Origin: Tillandsia leiboldiana
Lineage: Eukaryota > Streptophyta > Magnoliopsida > Poales > Bromeliaceae
Length of the DNA: 64,000 bases
Assembly (NCBI GenBank): GCA_029204045.2
Contig: CM055077.1
Span: 3,794,891 to 3,858,890, forward strand
Reading direction: 5' to 3'
Part shown: positions 11,781 to 23,031 of the stretch, piece after piece
Numbering within the stretch: position 1 is the stretch's first letter
Layout: every line of letters begins with the position of its first letter
Position numbers and translations under genes: made by a program
Notes under the pieces: generated by a model
Databases searched by the model: none
What the model was told of the DNA's origin: nothing
What the model saw: only the letters and a program-made list of their open reading frames with translations

Positions 11781-14649
11781 ATGAGTGATACTGATGATCA
11801 GCATTCGTCACATTCGTCGGGCGTAGGCAGCAAGCATAGGAAGCAAGAATTCAGTAAATATAATCTGTACAAAGATTCTTCCCTCGCAAATGATCTTTGG
11901 ACAGACGGTCTTCTCTGCGCTTTCGAGCTCGCCAGAAGCCACCACCGGCCGAGCCCGCATAAAACCAATCCCCTGATCCCCCGCATGCAGCAGCGTGAAA
12001 ACGGAAACAATGTATCAGAACCCAAAAACACGAATCCGCGGGGAGTTTCGGATGGCAATTGGGTTCCGATCGGATGGTCTCGGATTGCGGAACTGGCGCG
12101 GAGGGTCCAAACCGATGCTTGCTGGGCATCTCAGCAGATAGACAGTACCACCGATGAGGAGGATGATTATACCGTGGCCGACGTGGCCGCTCCCTATTGG
12201 GAGCGGCCATCGGGGCCCACTTGGTGGTGCCATGTGGTCGCGGGCCGTCGCTCCGTCGATGCGTGGCTGAGTAATGCTAACTGGCTGCATCCGGCCATCA
12301 GAACGGCTCTGAGGGATGAGAGCCGGCTGATCAGCGAACGGATGAAGCATCTTTTGTATGAGGTGATCCTTTACTAGTTTCTCTTTTTTACGTATTTGAA
12401 CCTCTACATACACTTCATGAAGAGATGATAACCACACTTAATCTTCTTTATTAGCGGTAAATGCTAAATGCAAATAGAGAACTATTTTTCTGACCGTCAT
12501 AGAATTTTATCTGGTTGGAATAGTCGTCATTCTGGCATTCTATCAGTTTACATATCTTTGAAAGCAGGTGAAAAAGAAAATGTAGAGTAGAGGCCGACTA
12601 ATCTTAGTAAGAAGATATAACCAGATATTTGTGTAATCCAGATTTACATTGGATGTAATGTCATTATCTACCAAAGGTGGTGGTAGTTGAAGTCCTGATG
12701 TATCACTTTGACCCTAAAAAGTAAATATTTATTCAGTAATGTTAATTGGATGTGGGCGGTGTTAGCAATTCAGGTCCCAGTTAGGGTGGCAGGTGGGCTG
12801 CTATTTGAGCTCTTGGGTCAATCCGTTGGAGACCCATTTCGTGAGGAAGATGACATACCTATCGTTCTTCGATCTTGGCAAGCGCAAAAGTTTCTGATAA
12901 CAGTGTTGCATGTCAAAGGTTCTGCGTCAAACATAAATGTGTTGGGCATTACCGAAGTTCAGGTATCTGTCGGAATATACACATGAGTAGCACGTAATTT
13001 GATTGACTTACGTGCGCAGAACTTACTATAGTGACACAACTGCGCAGGAACTTCTTCTTGCTGGTGGAAGTCAAGCTCCTACGTCCGTTCATGAAGTCAT
13101 AGCACATTTAGCTTGTCGCCTTTCTCGATGGGATGATAGGTAACTTTAGATAGTTTTTGTTCCTGCAACTCATCGTATAAAGAGGAAAGATGTGTTTATA
13201 CATTGGAATTCCTAATTATTCATCATGCGACGGTTTTCAAATGAATAAGAACTTAATTATAATGAATTTGTGTAGCTCATCTTACAGTTTAATTTGAAGA
13301 ACCAATTTATACATCAGAGCTTTCTTTATCACACCTGAGTTGTTGGAGTTTGCTATATAAGTGAAAATACGTCAAGCACACCATATCCTTAAAAATAGAA
13401 AAGGGCTCCTGTAGGAACATGCGGGAATAGTAAGACCTATTATTAGTTTTGTTATCTTATCTTTCACAAGTAGAAATATATTTTGCATTTTTTATACGTA
13501 AATATTTCGCTGTCATGCTTCAGATTATTTCGCAAGTATGTATTTGGAGAAGCAGATGAAATCGAGTTGAAGTTTGTGAATAGGTACTAACTTTGTGATT
13601 ACAAGATGGTTTAATTCTTATATAGTGTGTAGCTCTCAATCTACGTTATACTCTTTTTATTGACTGCCATTAACAGGAGGAATTATGAGGATTTAAATCT
13701 ACTCAGCATTATACTAAATCAAGAAATTAGGAGGTTGGCAACGCAGGTTTGTCCGCTATTTTGATTTTGTGCGCGAAAACATGAATAAAACTCTTTCTTT
13801 TTGTTACGAGGGGATAAGATGACAACTTTAGAGCAACACTTGTGTTAGGTCATCAGGGTTAAGTGGTCGCTGCATGCACGGGAAGAGATTATATTTGAGC
13901 TCCTCCAGCATCTCAAGGGAAATGCCACAAGAAATATGCTAGAAAGTGTCACAAAGAGTACGAGGGCTATGTTGGAGGAGCAAGAGGCCGTTCGCGGACG
14001 ACTGTTCACAATTCAGGATGTTATGCAAAGCACTGTTCGCGCATGGTTGCAGGTATGAAGACAGGAATGCACCTATTTTACATCTATGTATATATACATA
14101 TATAGATGTGTGTGTGTGCGCGCGTGTGTCTTTATAGGTAAGAAAATAAGATTTTGGTGGTCATTGATGAAAATTGAGATTATAAGGTATATATTTGTAA
14201 ACAAGTGATTATTCAGGGTGGTATATATGTAAGTAATTCGACAATTGTTTTTTATTGTGATTCAGGACAGAAGCCTTCGTGTTACCCACAATTTGGCCAT
14301 TTTCGGAGGCGGCGGCATGGTTCTGTCGATAATCACCAGTCTCTTTGGGATCAATGTGGACGGAATACCGGGAGCCCAAAATACCCCGTACGCTTTCGGC
14401 TTATTCTCGGGGCTTCTCTTCTTAGTAGGAATAATCCTGATAGGGGTCGGAATGCTGTATCTTGGGTTACAAAACCCAATCACCGAAGAAAAGGTTAAAA
14501 TGAGAAAGTTGGAACTACAACACCTGGTTTCGATGTTCCAGCATGATGCGGAAACTCATGCCAAAGTTAGAGAGGGTCTCAGCAGGCAAAATTTATCTCC
14601 GACTGCAGCTGATGTAATGTCCGAAGCTGGATATGTTCTTATTCCTTAA
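11781..14649 (+). CDS. CorA-like magnesium transporter family protein
   Basis: Seven coding exons: 11781-12362, 12774-12962, 13048-13139, 13524-13583, 13677-13746, 13849-14052, 14266-14649. They total 1581 bases (526 residues) with phases that agree at every junction. The N-terminal half is hydrophilic (acidic and serine-rich start, then LWTDGLLCAFELARSHH). The middle is helical and charged (VIRVKWSLHAREEIIFELLQ). The C-terminus carries the CorA membrane module: NLAIFGGGGMVLSIITSLFG, then a short loop, then YAFGLFSGLLFLVGIILIGV. The loop holds FGINVDG (GIN at residues 427-429) where classical CorA/MRS2 channels have GMN. A basic and acidic tail of about 60 residues follows and ends VLIP. The layout fits the plant 'CorA-like family protein' group. 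Divalent-cation transport is inferred from family; the changed signature makes the substrate uncertain. Confidence 0.9.
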
Positions 14650-15272
14650 GACTGGTAAGTTCCTAAGCTTCGAGTTATAACAAGTTAAACATAAATGGTT
14701 CATTTGATCATCTATTTTTCTGGATAGTACCGTCGATCAAATGACTCGGATACTCGTGCAAATAAATAAGTTCATGTAGTTTAAATTGTTAACCTGTTGA
14801 AGTTCAGGTGATGATCTCCAACCCCACTGATGTTCATGGGGGTTCTTAGCAGATTTATTTCGTAAACTTTATGGCTTTGTAGTTCGATGAAACTGTGTTT
14901 GTCAAATTCATACAAATTCATAGAATGTGGTTTTACTTTGGAAAACTAGTAAATAAAAGAGCAATCTATTATTAGCAACAGGATTAGCTCCTTGACTCCT
15001 TTTTTTTGAAACTGTGACAGGGCATAAGTAGAAACCAATTGTGCCATTCGAAGTCTGGACCCAACGAGACGCCGCGAATTCGACTGTCAGGTGCACTTCC
15101 CCTTTGCCGGCTTCTATAAGCCAAACGCGAATGGGCAGAGTCCTCGTCGGGGGTTTCGTGTAAACTTTACGTACGAATCGGGTTTATGTATGTGAGATTA
15201 TTGAAGTTGTATGCTTAACTAAAGTGAGAATTGAAATTAGGTACTAACAAGTTTCACATTTGAATGTGTCTC
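14650..15272. other. 3' flank of the CorA-like gene
   Basis: Probable 3' UTR and spacer. No further ORF or repeat with clear borders is seen before the solo LTR at 15273. Confidence 0.5.
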
Positions 15273-15450
15273 TGTGACGCCCCACTTCCCAGGGGGTCAC
15301 CCATCCTAGAACTACTCTAGCTCTAGCACGCTTAACTCTCATGTTCCTCTTGGATTTTGCTATCATCCAAAATGCTATAGCCGGGTTAAGAGATTTAGTT
15401 CTATTATATCATTTATATAGAGGACTAATCCAAATTCCGGGGGTGTCACA
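15273..15450. mobile_element. solo LTR with 5S rRNA-like sequence (Cassandra type)
   Basis: A 178-bp unit from TGTGACGCCCC to GGGGGTGTCACA, flanked by the perfect 5-bp duplication GTCTC (15268-15272 and 15451-15455). Read on the minus strand it holds two strings of the 5S rRNA gene's internal promoter: AGTTAAGCGTGCT (box A side) and AGGATGGGTGACCCCCTGGG (box C side), in the right order and about the right spacing. LTRs carrying a 5S promoter define the Cassandra TRIM family. It is shorter than the usual Cassandra LTR, and only one LTR is present. Confidence 0.85.
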
Positions 15451-15849
15451 GTCTCATCCTGTGTTATTCATATCTTGGATATAAACAGTGACTTGAATAA
15501 CTCCCACATGCAATTGTAGAGAATTCACTGTACAGAATAGTTTGTTGTTATCCGCGGATTATTCTAAAGATCGGGAATTCGAATTCCCCTGTTTGGGAAT
15601 TTTTTCCGAAAAATCACACCCGATTTTTTATTACTGTACTGTGTTTGATATGGCCTAACCTAACTTGTTTTTGACAGTAACCACAACATCACTATTTGGA
15701 TTTGCAAACCTTCAATCATTCATGAATGCTTGGTACACTCTTTTCATCATCAATTGCATTAATTTACAATCATAGTCACCGATCGAGGAAATCTCTAGTA
15801 ATGCAATTTGAAAGGGCAAAATTGCATTAATTTACAATTGCATTAATTG

Positions 15850-16549
15850 CATCAATTGCATACGGCTCTTTATAAACATATCAAATAGCAAATATATTTT
15901 TACAAAGTTCAACTTTTCATATTTATTCTTTCAAAATTCCAACGTCATTCATATATATTCCTCCGGTTTATTATCGTTAGTTCACTGTTTATTTTTTAAC
16001 AGATTATATGTAAAATGACAATTTTTCTAGCAGATATATTTTTACAAAGTTTAATTTTTTATATTTATCTTTTCAAAAGTCCAACGTTATTCATATATAT
16101 CCCTCCGGTTTATTATCGTTAGTTCACTGTTTATTTTTTAACAGATTATATATGAAATGACAGTTTTCCTAACAGATATATTTCTATATTAAAATTTAAT
16201 TTTTTATATTTATCTTTTCAAAAGTCCAACGTTATTCATATATATCCCTTCGATTTATTATCGTTAGTTCACGGTTTATTTTTAACAGATTATATGTAAA
16301 ATGACAGTTTTGCCCTTGCAAAAATATCTCTATAGAAATATCTGGAAGGGTAAAAAGGTAAAATTATCTTACTAATTAACCAAGATTAAGTATTTAATCT
16401 ATGATTAACTAGATTTTTTTAACAGAGATAGACGTAGGGATATATATGAATAACGTTGGATTTTTGAAGGAATAAATATGAAAAGTTGAACTGTGTAGGA
16501 ATATATCTGCTATTCGATATATTTACAGGGAGCCATATGTAATTAACCC
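15850..16549. mobile_element. Mutator-like MITE with internal tandem repeats
   Basis: The outer ends are inverted: AATTGCATACGGCTC on the left, GAGCCATATGTAATTAACCC on the right. They match the family whose best copy is at 20297 (9-bp duplication). The left part holds three tandem units of about 150 bp (about 15887, 16023 and 16165), each with 'caaagttcaa', 'ccaacgttattcatatat' and 'ggtttattatcgttagttc'. No ORF. The target duplication is not clear because the left flank is itself a run of 'attgcat' repeats. Confidence 0.7.
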
Positions 16550-17639
16550 TATCTTTAATTATGTTCATTTTTCACATGTTAGAGTAAAAAAAAAAGATTT
16601 ATCCTTGTTTTAATTTAAAAGGTTTGCAAAATTATATACAATAAAAGCAACCAAAACAACTGTATAATTATTAATTTAAAATTATTTTATAAAATTTAGG
16701 ATTTTGAATTGTCAAACTAAAAATTCTAAACACCTGCAATAAATCTATACAATATAACTAATTTTTCTAATTTATTTTAGATAAAAATATATAAAACTCA
16801 TCTCAATTATCACACATTAATTTTAATTTAACTATCGGACTTTTAAAATTTTAATTTTACTATCTAATCTCTTAATTTATTTAATTTGAGCATATTCAAA
16901 ATTTGAACGATCAATTTATTTTAATGAATTTAATTAATTTATTTTATACAATTCACGTAACTATAGATTTATTAAATAAGTAATTAGCTTAAATTTTAAG
17001 TTCGAAGAGCCATCGAATTATTTAAATTTAAAAAATTAAAATATTAAATGCTAGAATTAAAATTTTTACAAATTAGATAGTCAAATTAAAATGAATTATA
17101 ATTTAGATACATTTATATATTTTTATCTTTATTTTATTTAAAAACCAAGCCGTACTATGCATTCACGGGTTACTGGGATTAGTGCAAATAAAACAAAATG
17201 GTAAATATTAATTAATTTTTATGTTTACAATAATAAATTAATCCTCATTTTAAAGGTTATAAGGAATCTTTTAAATTTATATATATATATATATATATAT
17301 TTTTCGTAACACTAAAAAAAAAAAAAAAAAATTTAATATAAGGACGCTTTACATACAATATAGTTTAAAAATTATCATCATATCAACCACCTATTATATC
17401 AAATTAATTTATTAAATAATAAATTTATTACTATTTTAATTTTTTGCCGTTTTAAAGAGCTAAGATTTTAAAAAATTCTAATACTTTAAAGCATTATAAT
17501 ATATTTTACCAACGACTGGTATTATAAGCATCGGTATATACATAACAACTCTTCATTTACTAATATAACACTAGACTATATGAGAGATTTTTAAGTATCG
17601 TTAAATATAAAAAAAAATTAAATATTAATTTTTTTGTAG
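16550..17639. other. AT-rich intergenic DNA
   Basis: Very AT-rich with a short (TA)n at 17278-17300 and an A-run at 17313-17331. No gene or bounded element is seen. Confidence 0.5.
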
Positions 17640-17648
17640 AAAGTTATT

Positions 17649-18231
17649 GGGATAATTGCCTGTGTATCCCTGAAATATGAAGAAATATCTGATTTACCCA
17701 TCTTATTTTTTCCTTTCCAATATACCCTTCATACGTTCCACCGTTATTAAAAATACCCCTACCGTTTCCCTTTGTTAAGTTAACTAGGGTTAAACTAGAG
17801 TTAAATAATAATCGGAGTTGAAAACTATCAGATATACCTATTTTGTCCGGGTTTAGGGTTTAGGGTTTAGGATTTTTTAGGATTTTAGGGTTTAGGGTTT
17901 AGGGTTTTAGGGTTTTAGGGTTTAGGGTTTAGGATTTTTTAGGGTTCTAGGGTTTAGGGTTTAGGGTTTAGGGTTTAGAATTTTTTAGGGTTTTAGGGTT
18001 TAGGGTTTAGGGTTTAGGGTTTAGGGGTTTAGGGTTTAGGATATATTTGAAAGGGCAAAATAATAATTACACACAGATAACGGCAGTTCCAAACGGTACA
18101 CTAACAGAGTTTAACTTCAGGGTATTTTGGAAAGAAGTTGGAACGTAAGAAGGGTAGTTTTAATATTAGCCTTCTAAGAGGGGTAAATTTGAAAACAGAA
18201 AAATTTTTAGGAGTATATAGAAAATTGCCCC
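17649..18231. mobile_element. Mutator-like MITE carrying telomere-type repeats
   Basis: It starts GGGATAATTGCC and ends GAAAATTGCCCC, and is flanked by the perfect 9-bp duplication AAAGTTATT (17640-17648 and 18232-18240). Inner inverted phrases include 'tatccctgaaatatg' and 'ggtaaatttgaaaacag'. The 583-bp element has no ORF. Its centre is the TTTAGGG tract listed separately, so the repeat was carried in by, or grew inside, the MITE. Confidence 0.85.
17850..18040 (+). repeat. interstitial telomere-like TTTAGGG array
   Basis: About 190 bp made of TTTAGGG units, with variant units such as TTTTAGGG, TTTAGGA and TTTTTTAGGA mixed in. TTTAGGG is the usual plant telomere repeat. It lies wholly inside the MITE at 17649-18231, far from any visible chromosome end. 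Confidence 0.95.
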
Positions 18232-18858
18232 AAAGTTATTATGCTGTTATATCTGTCCTAAGTTGGGACGTCACTGGATACGGACATTCAAAATTTTATT
18301 TAAATTTGAATTCAAATTCAAATATAAGTATAATAAACGATATTATTTCGCATATAAGTATAATAAACGAAAACATTTGAATTTGAGTTTCAACTTTGTC
18401 TTTATCCCATCTAAATTAATTTTGCATTATATAATATATATAAATATTTAATATTATAGTTTAATTTGTATTTTAAAATTTAAAATTTTAATATAATATA
18501 ATTTAAAATATAATAAAAAAATAATTATTTTGGATTCGGATTTTCGGATTTTGGTTTGAATTTAGAATTTTTAGTCGGATTCGGATTTGGATATAAATTT
18601 TAAAAATCAATCAAATTTAGATTCAGGTTTAGACTTCGGGTGTAGATTTTGAGTTCGGATTTTGAAAAATCAACTCCAAATCCGCCCGTCCCTAGTCCTA
18701 CATTAATCAAGGGATAAATTTTTTAAAATTTGTTAGGTTTACAAACAAATTTTATAAGAGTTTAAAATTTTAAAATTTAGCTATAAAATTTTATTATTGG
18801 CCTTATAAATTAATTCATTATAGTTTGGATTATTTTACTCTATTGTATTCTTTGTTAC

Positions 18859-18862
<4 letters not shown>

Positions 18863-18944
<82 letters not shown>
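18863..18944. repeat. (TA)n microsatellite
   Basis: A pure TA run of about 80 bp abutting the palindromic MITE at 18945. The open frames reading Tyr-Ile-Tyr-Ile across it are artefacts. Confidence 0.95.
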
Positions 18945-18945
<1 letters not shown>

Positions 18946-19114
18946 CAATGCTACATGTACACCCCGAAGGGGTGTATATCATACACCTCCACCATTTTAA
19001 TGGTGGCGATATCTTTTACGGGTCACATCGATTGACCCATCATCACACCCCACCCATTGGATGGGTGGGGTGTGTGATATACACCCCGTTTTGGATGTAC
19101 AAGTATCATTTCCC
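18945..19114. mobile_element. palindromic MITE (GCAATGCTAC family), copy 1
   Basis: The left end reads GCAATGCTACATGTACACCCC. The right end is the inverted GGATGTACAAGTATCATTTC. The body is a near-complete hairpin: 'gaaggggtgtatatcatacac' pairs with 'gtgtgtgatatacacccc'. It is bounded by (TA)n on both sides. Sister copies lie at 25954, 30267 and 47239, with a deleted copy at 25756. Confidence 0.85.
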
Positions 19115-19139
19115 ATATATATATATATATATATATATA

Positions 19140-19373
19140 GAGTTGGGCTGGAATGCTATTGATAGCACCAACCCAACTTTGCTATCCATTTTGTAGCCAT
19201 TGGATTGCATTGAGATTTGTGCAAGTCATTTAATTAAATTTTTTTTTTTTTACTTTTTACTTTTTCTTTTCTCTTTTTTTCATTAAAGAGCCTACACGGA
19301 TCTCAATGCGATCCAATGGCTACAAAATGGGTGGCAAAGTTGGGTTGGTGCTATCAATAGCATTCCAGCCCAA

Positions 19374-19376
<3 letters not shown>
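19140..19376. mobile_element. foldback MITE (GAGTTGGGCTGGAATG family), copy 1
   Basis: About 90 bp at the left (from GAGTTGGGCTGGAATGCTAT) reappear inverted at the right (to ATAGCATTCCAGCCCAACTC). They flank a T-rich spacer. (TA)n arrays sit on both sides (19115-19139 and 19377-19413). Near-identical copies are at 31255 and 32828. Confidence 0.9.

Positions 19377-19413
<37 letters not shown>
19377..19413. repeat. (TA)n microsatellite
   Basis: A short TA run directly joined to the right end of the foldback MITE. Confidence 0.9.
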
Positions 19414-19416
<3 letters not shown>

Positions 19417-19526
19417 AAATTAAATATATTACTTTAATATTATGTGGTTTATAAATTATGATATTTTTATATACTATCTAATACACTTTTGAGATTATAA
19501 AAAAATAATATTTTTTAAAAAAAATT

Positions 19527-19946
19527 AATTACATACAGCTATCTATAAACATATATAGTAGATATATCCTTACAAAGTTCAACTTTTTATATTTATTCCT
19601 TCAAAAGTCGAACGTTATTCATATATATATTCCTACCGTCTATCTCTGTTAGAAAAATCTAGTTAACCACAAATTAAATACTTAATCTTTGTTAGTTAGT
19701 GAGGTAAATTTATCTTTTTACCCTTCCAGATATTTCTGCATTATTTTTTAAAGGAACATTTTTTAAAGGACAAAATTGTCATTTAATATATAATCGGTTA
19801 AAAATTAAACAGTGAAGTAACGATAATAAACCGGAGGGATATATATGAATAACGTTGGACTTTTGAAAAGATAAATATAAAAAGTTGAACTTTATAGGAA
19901 TATATCTGCTATTCGATATATTTACAGGGAGCCGTATGCAATTAAT
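19527..19946. mobile_element. Mutator-like MITE, copy related to 15850
   Basis: The left end reads AATTACATACAGCTATCTAT and the right end AGGGAGCCGTATGCAATTAA. Internal phrases match the 15850 element but are present once instead of in tandem: 'caaagttcaac', 'aacgttattcatatat' and 'ccggagggatatatatg'. No ORF and no unambiguous duplication. Confidence 0.7.
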
Positions 19947-20194
19947 TATTTTAAAAATTATGCTAAACTACAATAAAATAAATAAATTTTTTTATCAAAA
20001 ATTTGTTGTTTCACCTTCTTCCTCCGCTCAAGCTTGATGCAGAGAAGTAGAAAAAAAAATTAATTAATTAATTAAATTTTTGCTATTAATTTAGCATATT
20101 ATTACTTTACCGCTTTGCAAACTAAAGAGTTTCATTTTATTACATTAAGTAAGGTATACTATAGTGCTAAAATTTATAAACCACATAGATTGTA

Positions 20195-21256
20195 AAATGA
20201 GAGTCCCGTACTATACTCTTATAAGAGTATAATTGACTCTGTATTTATAAGTTATTTTGTATGATAGAGTTTTTAAATCAACGATCTATACTTTTAGGGT
20301 TAATTGCATATATGTTCCTACAAATATATCGAATTGCAAATATATCCCTGCAAAATTCAACTTTTCATATTTATCCCTTCAAAAATCCAAAGTTCTTCAA
20401 ATATGCCCCTCTGGTTAATCCCCGTTTGGAATCTGTTTATTTTTTAACAGATTCGATGTGAAATAACTTTTTTGCCCCCTTACAAATATATCCCTCCAAA
20501 ATTAATACCTTACAAAAATACCCCTCTCCAAAAATCATAAAATTCTATCATCAAAATAATTCTTTTTTTTCCCTTTTTTTTTTTTTTTGAGGTATAATAT
20601 GAAAAGGGTAAATATGTAAATTCAATTTTTAATCTAACCAAGGTTAAGCATTTAACCTAGGATTAAATCAATTTTTTTAACAGAGATGGACGATAGGGGC
20701 ATATTTGAATAACGGTGGATTTTTGAAGGGATAAATATGAAAAGTTGAATTTTGTAGGGATATATTTGCAATTCGACATATTTGCAGGGACATGTATGCA
20801 ATTAACCCATACTTTTAATATGATTTAGAAAATTTAAAATTTTTAAAAATTAAATTTTATAATTTTTCGACATAATTTACATTACGATCAAAAGATTTCA
20901 AAATTAACAATTTTTAACGGTCATATAGAATATTTACTAATTTAACAATATAAAAAAAATTAAAAAAATTAATTTTTTGATAAAATATTTTATTCTCTAT
21001 TTAGATAGAAATCTATAATTTTGATTTTAAATTAAAAAATTTCATTCTCTATTTTTAGAAGACGGTTCGATTTTGACCGTTCATTTGATAATCACTGGAT
21101 GGATTTTACTATAATTTTAAAAATTACGAAATTTTTATTTTTTCTATAAGTTTAAAATACTCTAGATCATATTTAACAATATGAATCGTCGATTCGAAAG
21201 TTTCATCATCAAAAACAATTTATAAATACGAAAAAATTTATATTTATAAAAATATA
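20195..21256. mobile_element. long inverted-repeat element split by a nested MITE
   Basis: The left part (20195-20296) holds GTACTATACTCTTATAAGAG, the same terminus style as the element split by the copia insertion (53742-59349). The right part (20818-21256) holds phrases shared with that family, such as 'tttcatcatcaaaaacaatt' and 'tatgaatcgtcgattc'. The two parts are separated by the 512-bp MITE at 20297, whose 9-bp duplication marks the junction. The right border is fuzzy. Confidence 0.55.
20297..20808. mobile_element. Mutator-like MITE with a perfect 9-bp duplication
   Basis: It starts GGGTTAATTGCATATATG and ends CATGTATGCAATTAACCC. The 9-bp flank ATACTTTTA is repeated exactly at 20288-20296 and 20809-20817. 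Inverted similarity continues inward ('tcgaattgcaaatatatccc' on the left, its complement on the right). No ORF. This is the reference copy for the family seen at 15850 and 19527, and the target length places it with Mutator-like elements. Confidence 0.9.
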
Positions 21257-21482
21257 CATTACAACAAAATTAGGTTATAGAAATATATTTTTGTGACACT
21301 ATTGTACAAGTGTCCTATCTATATTTCATCTTTATTCAAAATTAGGTTATAGTGATATATTTTTTTAAGACGCACATATAGTGACATATTAATAATAAGT
21401 GTCAGTATTTTTATCAGCGATATTTTTTTTCAAATTTTAAAAATACTTAAAAAAATTGCTATAACATAATTTGATTGTAATG
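21257..21482. mobile_element. CACTA-like MITE, diverged copy
   Basis: The left end reads CATTACAACAAAATTAGG and the right end ATAATTTGATTGTAATG. It is flanked by the 3-bp duplication ATA (21254-21256 and 21483-21485). It shares internal phrases with the 2006 copy, such as 'gtgtcctatctatatttcat' and 'tttttatcagcgatattt'. Confidence 0.7.
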
Positions 21483-21981
21483 ATAGAGTAATCTTACTCA
21501 CTATAGTAATATATTTTTAAAAATTTTAATGACGAACAACTCCTCATAAATTTACTATTCAATATGATATTTAGATTTCAAAAAAACTAATAATAATATG
21601 ATTATATTAAAATTATAACATTCAAATACAAAATAAATTATATTAATCAAACTGGGTAAACGAGATTTGATCGAAAAGAGGGGCCATGAAAAAAAATAAA
21701 TAAATAAAAAATGTCCGTTAATGCTCTGCGCACAGATAGTCCTCCTTAGTACTTTTTGTCCCACGCTCACTGCAGATTCTCCCTCCTTTTTCTCTCCCAT
21801 CATCTGCATGGTGATAAAAAAAAAAAAAAAAAAAAACAAAACAAAAAAAAAAAATAAATAAAAACAAAAACAAAAACTAAAGCTGCAAATGTAGCCGTTG
21901 CCATAGACATAGCCGTTTCATTCTCCTCACCACCTTTTTAAAATTAACCTCACACCCCTCTCTATCATCACTTCTCCACTT

Positions 21982-21983
<2 letters not shown>

Positions 21984-22036
<53 letters not shown>

Positions 22037-22061
22037 ACCTTCTTTTTCATTTCAACTCTTC

Positions 22062-22118
<57 letters not shown>
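21984..22118. repeat. two (CT)n tracts just upstream of the X8 gene
   Basis: CT repeats at 21984-22034 and 22063-22118 are separated by a short unique spacer and end 55 bp before the start codon. Long pyrimidine tracts are common in plant core promoters and 5' leaders, so they probably lie in the leader of the X8 gene. A role in expression is inferred. Confidence 0.8.
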
Positions 22119-22119
<1 letters not shown>

Positions 22120-22172
22120 TTTTATCACCAGTAAATTGTTTCTAATTACAAAAGAGAAATTAAAGCTAATTA

Positions 22173-22601
22173 ATGGCAAGAGGAGCAGAGGCATTCAACA
22201 TGGGATCACTGTTGACTCTCTCTTTGGCTCTGCTCCTGCTCTCTCTCATCTCAGGTATTATTATTCTTCATTAGTTGTATATATATGGTCTACATTTTTC
22301 ACTCACTTAAAAATGAGAGTGTTTGGTTCCTCAGAATTTTTTTTTTTTAAGTTTTTCATGAAAAATAATGTTTCCACAGTTTTTTCATTTTTAGGATGAA
22401 AACTTTGGAAAAAAAAACATTCTTTTTTTATAAGTTTGAAAAAAAAAATCATAAAATTATTGTTTTAAAAAAAATAATAATATTTTATAAGGACTTAGTG
22501 GTTGATACACAATGTTCCAAATTCGAAACATAATTATTTTATATTTTTAACTAAATTTATTACTTAAAAAAATAAACAAATCGGATCCTATATTTCTCTC
22601 T

Positions 22602-22683
<82 letters not shown>

Positions 22684-22939
22684 TCTGGCTATCATACTTG
22701 TAAAAGTATCAAGCAATTTATGTTGGTAAGTTTTCTATCATTAGATCTACTTCTAAGACTAATTTCATTCCTGATATCATTCTATTTCATCCCTGATTTC
22801 ATCCCTGATATCATTCTATTTCATCAACCACTCACTTAATCTAAGAGCCTCGTTATCATTCTAACCACACATATTTTTATTCAAGAGTTAAAAATCTACA
22901 AATACTAGTAACTTGTACTTTTAAAGTATAGAAGCTCAA

Positions 22940-23031
<92 letters not shown>

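Noticed and set aside
18825..19196. Open frame encoding a long Tyr-Ile repeat
   Set aside because: It is a translation of a (TA)n microsatellite plus a MITE. The same applies to frames at 24130-24507, 24793-24975 and 31053-31304.
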